In this document: piece after piece, positions 59,802-64,000 of the stretch
Layout: every line of letters starts with the position of its first letter
Position numbering within the stretch: the stretch's first letter is position 1
Source: Deltaproteobacteria bacterium
GTDB lineage: Bacteria; Myxococcota; JACRCW01
Length of the DNA stretch: 64,000 nt
Reading direction: 5' to 3'
NCBI GenBank assembly: GCA_016218805.1
Contig: JACRCW010000008.1
Location: forward strand, 1 to 64,000
Program-made: the position numbers and the translations under genes
The notes under the pieces: generated by a model
The model's database searches: none
What the model was told of the DNA's origin: nothing
What the model saw: only the letters and a program-made list of their open reading frames with translations

Positions 59802-62519
59802 ATGCTCGTGTGCACCAGCTGCGGCGGCGTGTTCGACGACGGGTACGACCTGTGCTCGTTTGACGGCGGCGCGCTGGACCAGCCGTTCCGTGGACCGCGC
59901 GTGCTGGGCGAGCGGTGGATGCTGGAGCAGAAGCTGGCCCAGGGGGCAATGGGGGTGGTGTTCCGCGCGACGCACCTGCAGGTGGGCAACGCCGCCGCGG
60001 TGAAGCTGATGCTGCCCCAGGGGGATGACCTGCAGGTTGCGCTGGCGCGCTTCCACCGCGAGGCGCAGGTGCTGGGACTGGTAAGACATCCCAACGCGGT
60101 ACTGGTGATGGACTTTGGTGTTGACGAGCGGGCGGGTGTGGCCGTGCCGTACCTGGTCACGGAGCTGCTGCGCGGGGAATCGCTGGAGGAACTGCTGGAA
60201 CGCCGCGGGTCGCTGCCGCTGGAGGAGGTGGAGCGCATCCTGGTGCCGCTGTGTGACGCCGTGGAGGAGGCGCACCAGGTGGGCGTGGTGCACCGGGATC
60301 TCAAGCCCTCCAACGTCTTCTTGGAGCGCCTGCGTGACGGTCACGAGGTGGTGAAGGTGTTGGACTTCGGCATCGCCAAGTTCATTGAGCTCACGGAGGA
60401 AGGCCTGCGGCGCCGCGCGCTGCCCGCAGCGGTGGAGGTGCCGGAGGGGGCATTTGTTGACGAGATCCTGGAGGTGCGCAGCGGCGGGCAGGGGACGGTG
60501 TCACTGCGCAGGGCGGAGCGGGCCGGGCCACGCAAGTCCGCCGAGGACGCCATCACCGAAGCGGGCTTCATGGTGGGGACCATCCCGTTCATGGCGCCGG
60601 AGCAGATCACCGGAGGACGCATCAGCCGGCAGACGGACGTGTATGCCGCCGCGGCGCTGGCGTTTGTGGCGCTGGCCGGGCGCCTCCCGTTTGAAGGCGA
60701 CGACGATGACATCATTGACGCCAAGCTTGCCGACGAGCGCCCGAGCCTGCGCGCCCTGGGGATTGACGTGCCGGCAGAGCTGGACGCGTTGCTGCGGCGG
60801 TGCATGGCCCTACAGCCGGCGGAGCGCCCGGGCAGCGTGCTGGTGGTGTCAGAGGCGCTGAGCGCAACGGTCCGCCGCCGTGCACAGCGGACGGGTGCCG
60901 ACGGGGTCGCCGTGCTGGGCCGTTGCCTGGCCGGGCTGGATGCGGTGGTGGAGGCGCTGGAGGGCTTCAAGCGCGGGACGGATACGGAGGCCGCGTATGA
61001 GCAGGCGCGCGATGGCCTGCTCACGCTCCTGGACGTGTCCGCCCGGCTGCGGCTGCTGGCCCCGGTGGACCCGGCCCTGTCACAGCCTGCGCACGCGGCG
61101 GCGCGCGCGCGGGCCGAACATGCGCTCACGGAGGTCACGCGGTTGGTGGCCGCAGTGCGCCAGCTGGACGGTGGGGACCCACGCATGCACGACTACCTGG
61201 CCGCGTTGTGGGCCCGGGCTCACGGCCCGCTGACGCGCGCGCTGGATGAGGTCCGCGCGCGCGCTCCCGGTGAAGGGACCGCGCAGCCGGCCGCGGTGTC
61301 CGCGGTGGCCCTGGCCCCCGGACCGCAGGAGGTGGAAAGTGTGCGCGCCGCCGTGGCGCTGCTGGATGCGGGGGACGCGTTGGACGCCGCGGACGCGGTG
61401 GACTCCCTGCTGGAAGAACGTCTGGAGACCCTGTTGTCGGTCGTGGCCCAACCCGGGCTCGTGGACGATGCGGCGCGCGAGGCGCTGGTCCACGGACTGT
61501 TCCGCCACGCGGACGCGGTGCTGCTCGCGGACATGTCGTCGTCCGGGCGGCGGATGCGGGTGGCACCGTTCCTATGCCGTGCGCCGGGGCTGGCCTCCGC
61601 GGCGCGGTTCAGCCAGGCCGTGGCGCTGCTGTCTGACCCCGCGCCGGACGTGGGGCAGGTTGTCGCCGCGCCTGACGACGGCGGCGGGCCTGTGTTGCTG
61701 CGGTGCCTGCTGTTGCACCCGGACGCCCTGGTGCGTGCCCGCGCCGCGGCGGCGCTGTCCCCGCAGGACTTTTGGACGGTGGCGGTCCACGCCGCGGCGC
61801 CGTTGTGGGCGGTGCGCACGGTGTTTGAGCGCGCGGCGGCGGTAGCGCCGCCCGAGTACCTCAAGGTGTTCTTTCTCCTTGTCCGCGAGAACGTTGCCGC
61901 GGCCATGCACCCGGACGCCATCCGCGAGGCGTTCCACCTGCTGCGCGCGTTCTTTGCCGTCCCCGCGTTTCACGAGGACGTGGTGTTTGAGCCGCTGCTG
62001 GACCTGGACCGCACGCTGCGCGCCCGCGCCTCCGCGGCGGGGCTGCCGGTTCCCGGCGCGGAGGCGTATGACGACGTGGTGGCCGGTTTCGCCGCCGTGG
62101 GTGCGGTGGAGACCCAGGCGCCGGCATCCATGACGTCCGTCCCGCTGCCCATCCAGCGCCGCCTGGCGCGTGAAGGGTATTTCCTCGCGTACTTCGCGTG
62201 CCACGCCAACGAGCGCGTGGCCCGCGAGACGCTGCCCCACCTGCTGCGGCTGGAGGACGTCACGCGTTTCATCCGCGTGCCCACCATCCACCGCGCGGTG
62301 CTGGTGGAGCTGTCACGCAACAAGCGGTTCTTCCGCCAGGACGGCGCGCGGCTGGCGCTGCTGCAGAACCCGCGCACGCCCGCGCCCGTGGCGCGCATGT
62401 TCCTGCCGTTCCTGCCGCATGACCAGGTGCGGCTGCTTGCCGCCAACCGGCACATTGGCGCGGAGGTGCGGCAACTGGCGGAGCAGTACCTGGAGAAGCT
62501 CCCCCAGCGCATGAAGTGA
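59802..62519 (+). CDS. Ser/Thr kinase with N-terminal zinc ribbon and HEAT-like tail
   Basis: 905 aa. The N-terminus MLVCTSCGGVFDDGYDLCSF is a Cys-rich mini-ribbon. Kinase domain about residues 35-350: Gly loop KLAQGAMGVVFRA, AAVKLMLP (Lys), VVHRDLKPSNVF, VLDFGIAKF, then a long insertion (about 210-255) before GTIPFMAPEQI. No membrane helix is evident, so it is cytoplasmic. The remaining 550 residues are helical, with repeated hydrophobic pairs (AREALVHGLFRHADAVLLAD, LLRCLLLHPDALVRARAAAA) suggesting HEAT/ARM-like solenoid repeats, possibly for protein docking. It is not in an operon with the neighbours; promoter overlaps the previous stop. Confidence 0.88.
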   Translation: MLVCTSCGGVFDDGYDLCSFDGGALDQPFRGPRVLGERWMLEQKLAQGAMGVVFRATHLQVGNAAAVKLMLPQGDDLQVALARFHREAQVLGLVRHPNAVLVMDFGVDERAGVAVPYLVTELLRGESLEELLERRGSLPLEEVERILVPLCDAVEEAHQVGVVHRDLKPSNVFLERLRDGHEVVKVLDFGIAKFIELTEEGLRRRALPAAVEVPEGAFVDEILEVRSGGQGTVSLRRAERAGPRKSAEDAITEAGFMVGTIPFMAPEQITGGRISRQTDVYAAAALAFVALAGRLPFEGDDDDIIDAKLADERPSLRALGIDVPAELDALLRRCMALQPAERPGSVLVVSEALSATVRRRAQRTGADGVAVLGRCLAGLDAVVEALEGFKRGTDTEAAYEQARDGLLTLLDVSARLRLLAPVDPALSQPAHAAARARAEHALTEVTRLVAAVRQLDGGDPRMHDYLAALWARAHGPLTRALDEVRARAPGEGTAQPAAVSAVALAPGPQEVESVRAAVALLDAGDALDAADAVDSLLEERLETLLSVVAQPGLVDDAAREALVHGLFRHADAVLLADMSSSGRRMRVAPFLCRAPGLASAARFSQAVALLSDPAPDVGQVVAAPDDGGGPVLLRCLLLHPDALVRARAAAALSPQDFWTVAVHAAAPLWAVRTVFERAAAVAPPEYLKVFFLLVRENVAAAMHPDAIREAFHLLRAFFAVPAFHEDVVFEPLLDLDRTLRARASAAGLPVPGAEAYDDVVAGFAAVGAVETQAPASMTSVPLPIQRRLAREGYFLAYFACHANERVARETLPHLLRLEDVTRFIRVPTIHRAVLVELSRNKRFFRQDGARLALLQNPRTPAPVARMFLPFLPHDQVRLLAANRHIGAEVRQLAEQYLEKLPQRMK

Positions 62520-62526
62520 CGCGCCC

Positions 62527-62557
62527 TTGCGCACCGCGTGGGCCGCCGAAGTACGGT
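62527..62557 (+). promoter_or_regulatory. Predicted leaderless promoter
   Basis: TTGCGC (62527-62532), 19-bp spacer, TACGGT (62552-62557), 9 nt to ATG 62567. Confidence 0.4.
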
Positions 62558-62566
62558 CCCAGCCGC

Positions 62567-64000
62567 ATGGCCGCCGCTCCCCGCCGGGATCAACGCCTGT
62601 TCTCGCTGGCCATGCTGCTGTCCGGGTTTGCCGGCGTTTCCTATGAAATCCTGTACGCGCGCGTGCTCGCGGACATCATCGGGGACCAGTTTGCCGTGGC
62701 CGCGGCGGTGCTCATCACCTTCCTGCTGGGCATTGGCACCGGTGCCGCGGTGGCGCACCGCCTGTGGCGCCACCTGTGGGCCATTGAAGCGGGTATCGGC
62801 GCCTACGGCCTGCTGATCGCCGTCACCGCGCCCGCGCTGGACCGGCTGCTGTACGCCAGCCTGCCGCTGCTCCCGGGGGACCTGGCGGGCAGCATCCTGT
62901 TCGGTGTGAGCGTGCTCGTGCTGCCCGCGTTTCTCGTCGGGTGCAGCATCCCGCTGTTCTCCGGCTACCTGCAGCGGCTGGGCCATGGCCGCGCGTTTCC
63001 GCACGTGTACGCCGTCTACAACTTTGGTGCGGCGCTGACCACGCTGGCCATTGAGTTCCTGCTGGTGCGCGTGCTGGGCATCCGCGGCGCGCTGATGGCC
63101 ATTGCCGCCGTCAACGGCGTGGTGGCGCTGGTGGTGCTGGGCGGTTTCCGCCACCTGGGTGACCGGCGCGCGTTGCCGCGCCCACCGTTTCCCCTGCGCC
63201 TGCCGGTGCCGGCTCTGGAGCTGGCTGCCGTCGTCATCGCCAGCATTGCCTCCGCGGTGTTCCAGCTGCTGGCGGTGCGCCTGGCGGAGATGCTGCTGGG
63301 CCCGTTCCGGGAGACGTTTGCGCTGGTCCTGTCCCTGGTGCTGGGTGGCATCGCACTGGGAGCGGTGCTGGTGCAGACCACGGGCGTGCGCCTTGCCGGC
63401 GTGTTGGCGGGGGCGCTGCTGGGGTTGCTGCTGCTGCTGCTGGGCTTCCAGCCGCTGGCGTCCGTCTACTCCGCGCTCTACGGCCCCGCCGCCGCCGCGG
63501 GCTTGCTGGGGCCGTTGAAGTGGGCGCTGCTGGCGGCGCTGTTCGGCCTGCCGGCCACGGCGTTTGGCGCCACCCTGCCGGCCCTGCTCCGGGACAATGA
63601 CGACGTGGCCCGGGCGTCCGGCGCCCTGTTGTGCGTGTCATCCCTGGCCAACGTGGCGGGGTTCCTGCTCATGACGCTGGGCCTGCACCGCTGGCTGGAC
63701 TACGGCGCGCTGGTGGCCCTGCTGACGGCGCTGGTGGCGGCCGCGCTGGTGGCGCTGGCTGTGCGTGACGTGCAGCATTGGGCGCTGGGCGGCGCCTCCG
63801 TCACCACCGCGCTGCTGCTGCTGGCCGGAACCTGGGACGAAGACCTCCTGTTCCTCGGCTACCGCGCCTTCCAGGAACCCGCGGCCATGACGCAACAGCG
63901 CGCGCTGCTGCGCGGCGCGGAACGCTTCCGCGGCGCCCAGGACGTGTTTGCCATCCCGTGGCGGGACGGCAAGCCCTACCTGTTCATCAACGGCTACCTC
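62567..64000 (+). CDS. Polytopic spermidine-synthase-like membrane protein (partial)
   Basis: At least 478 aa; the frame runs off the right edge, so the C-terminus is missing. MAAAPRRDQRLFSLAMLLSG is followed by FAGVSYEILYARVLADIIGD, the typical opening of membrane-bound spermidine-synthase-like proteins in which helices are followed by a methyltransferase-fold synthase domain. About twelve helices are visible (LITFLLGIGTGAAVAHRLW, VYNFGAALTTLAIEFLLV, LVLSLVLGGIALGAVLVQTT). The last residues (DVFAIPWRDGKPYLFINGYL) begin the synthase-like soluble domain, where the substrate loop would follow. Such proteins may make or move polyamines; activity cannot be judged without the rest. ATG supported by promoter spacing. 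Confidence 0.8.
   Translation, partial: MAAAPRRDQRLFSLAMLLSGFAGVSYEILYARVLADIIGDQFAVAAAVLITFLLGIGTGAAVAHRLWRHLWAIEAGIGAYGLLIAVTAPALDRLLYASLPLLPGDLAGSILFGVSVLVLPAFLVGCSIPLFSGYLQRLGHGRAFPHVYAVYNFGAALTTLAIEFLLVRVLGIRGALMAIAAVNGVVALVVLGGFRHLGDRRALPRPPFPLRLPVPALELAAVVIASIASAVFQLLAVRLAEMLLGPFRETFALVLSLVLGGIALGAVLVQTTGVRLAGVLAGALLGLLLLLLGFQPLASVYSALYGPAAAAGLLGPLKWALLAALFGLPATAFGATLPALLRDNDDVARASGALLCVSSLANVAGFLLMTLGLHRWLDYGALVALLTALVAAALVALAVRDVQHWALGGASVTTALLLLAGTWDEDLLFLGYRAFQEPAAMTQQRALLRGAERFRGAQDVFAIPWRDGKPYLFINGYL

Overview
The window is high-GC DNA, probably from a Myxococcota-like (former deltaproteobacterial) bacterium. The inference rests on gene content: many lipoproteins with Cys-rich knots and Ser/Gly spacers, a MopE-type metal-binding motif, receptor-type Ser/Thr kinases with HRDVSPQN loops and PEGA domains, an FHA protein, and RHS/SpvB proteins. 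No rRNA, tRNA, CRISPR array, transposase or phage module was recognised.

Layout. 0.5-6 kb: GT2 glycosyltransferase and RMD1/DUF155 protein (+), then convergent secreted/Ser-rich proteins, a carboxylesterase and an exopolysaccharide glycosyl-1-phosphate transferase (-), followed by a 42-bp tandem repeat (6131-6341). 6.4-16.1 kb: Ser-rich lipoprotein (+), FHA protein, secreted propeller-like protein, half-size EamA transporter, frr and pyrH, and a 924-aa MopE-type lipoprotein (all -). 16.3-19 kb: HAD hydrolase, WYL regulator and a membrane protein (+). 19.2-51.3 kb: a large surface-protein region. 51.4-64 kb: membrane protein, oligoribonuclease and PEGA kinase (-), then small genes, a second Ser/Thr kinase and the start of a polytopic spermidine-synthase-like protein.

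The centre of interest is 21.4-48.2 kb: two diverging cassettes sharing a 430-bp intergenic region. Each has (i) a 2.0-2.1 kaa secreted SpvB/FG-GAP/TcdB-middle/RHS protein with the architecture of Tc-toxin TcB-TcC, (ii) a roughly 310-aa Cys-rich lipoprotein and (iii) a 1.9-2.0 kaa lipoprotein whose C-terminal third looks like the TcA translocation subunit: coiled coil, hydrophobic hairpin, coiled coil, then a terminal beta domain ending in a TcA-like motif. The two RHS proteins share co-linear landmarks up to about residue 1800 and then carry unrelated tails. I infer a lipid-anchored, surface-displayed Tc-like delivery or contact system with exchangeable cargo. Three proteins sharing an LPYQGFLE-type beta domain lie just outside the cassettes; one joins a cytoplasmic HTH, a membrane segment and a phage tail-collar domain.

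A second theme is expression. At least seven genes without a Shine-Dalgarno sequence have a -35/-10 pair whose -10 ends 6-9 nt before the start codon, suggesting leaderless transcripts; cassette genes mostly have GGAGG-like sites or are coupled. All functions are read from sequence patterns; no database search was run.
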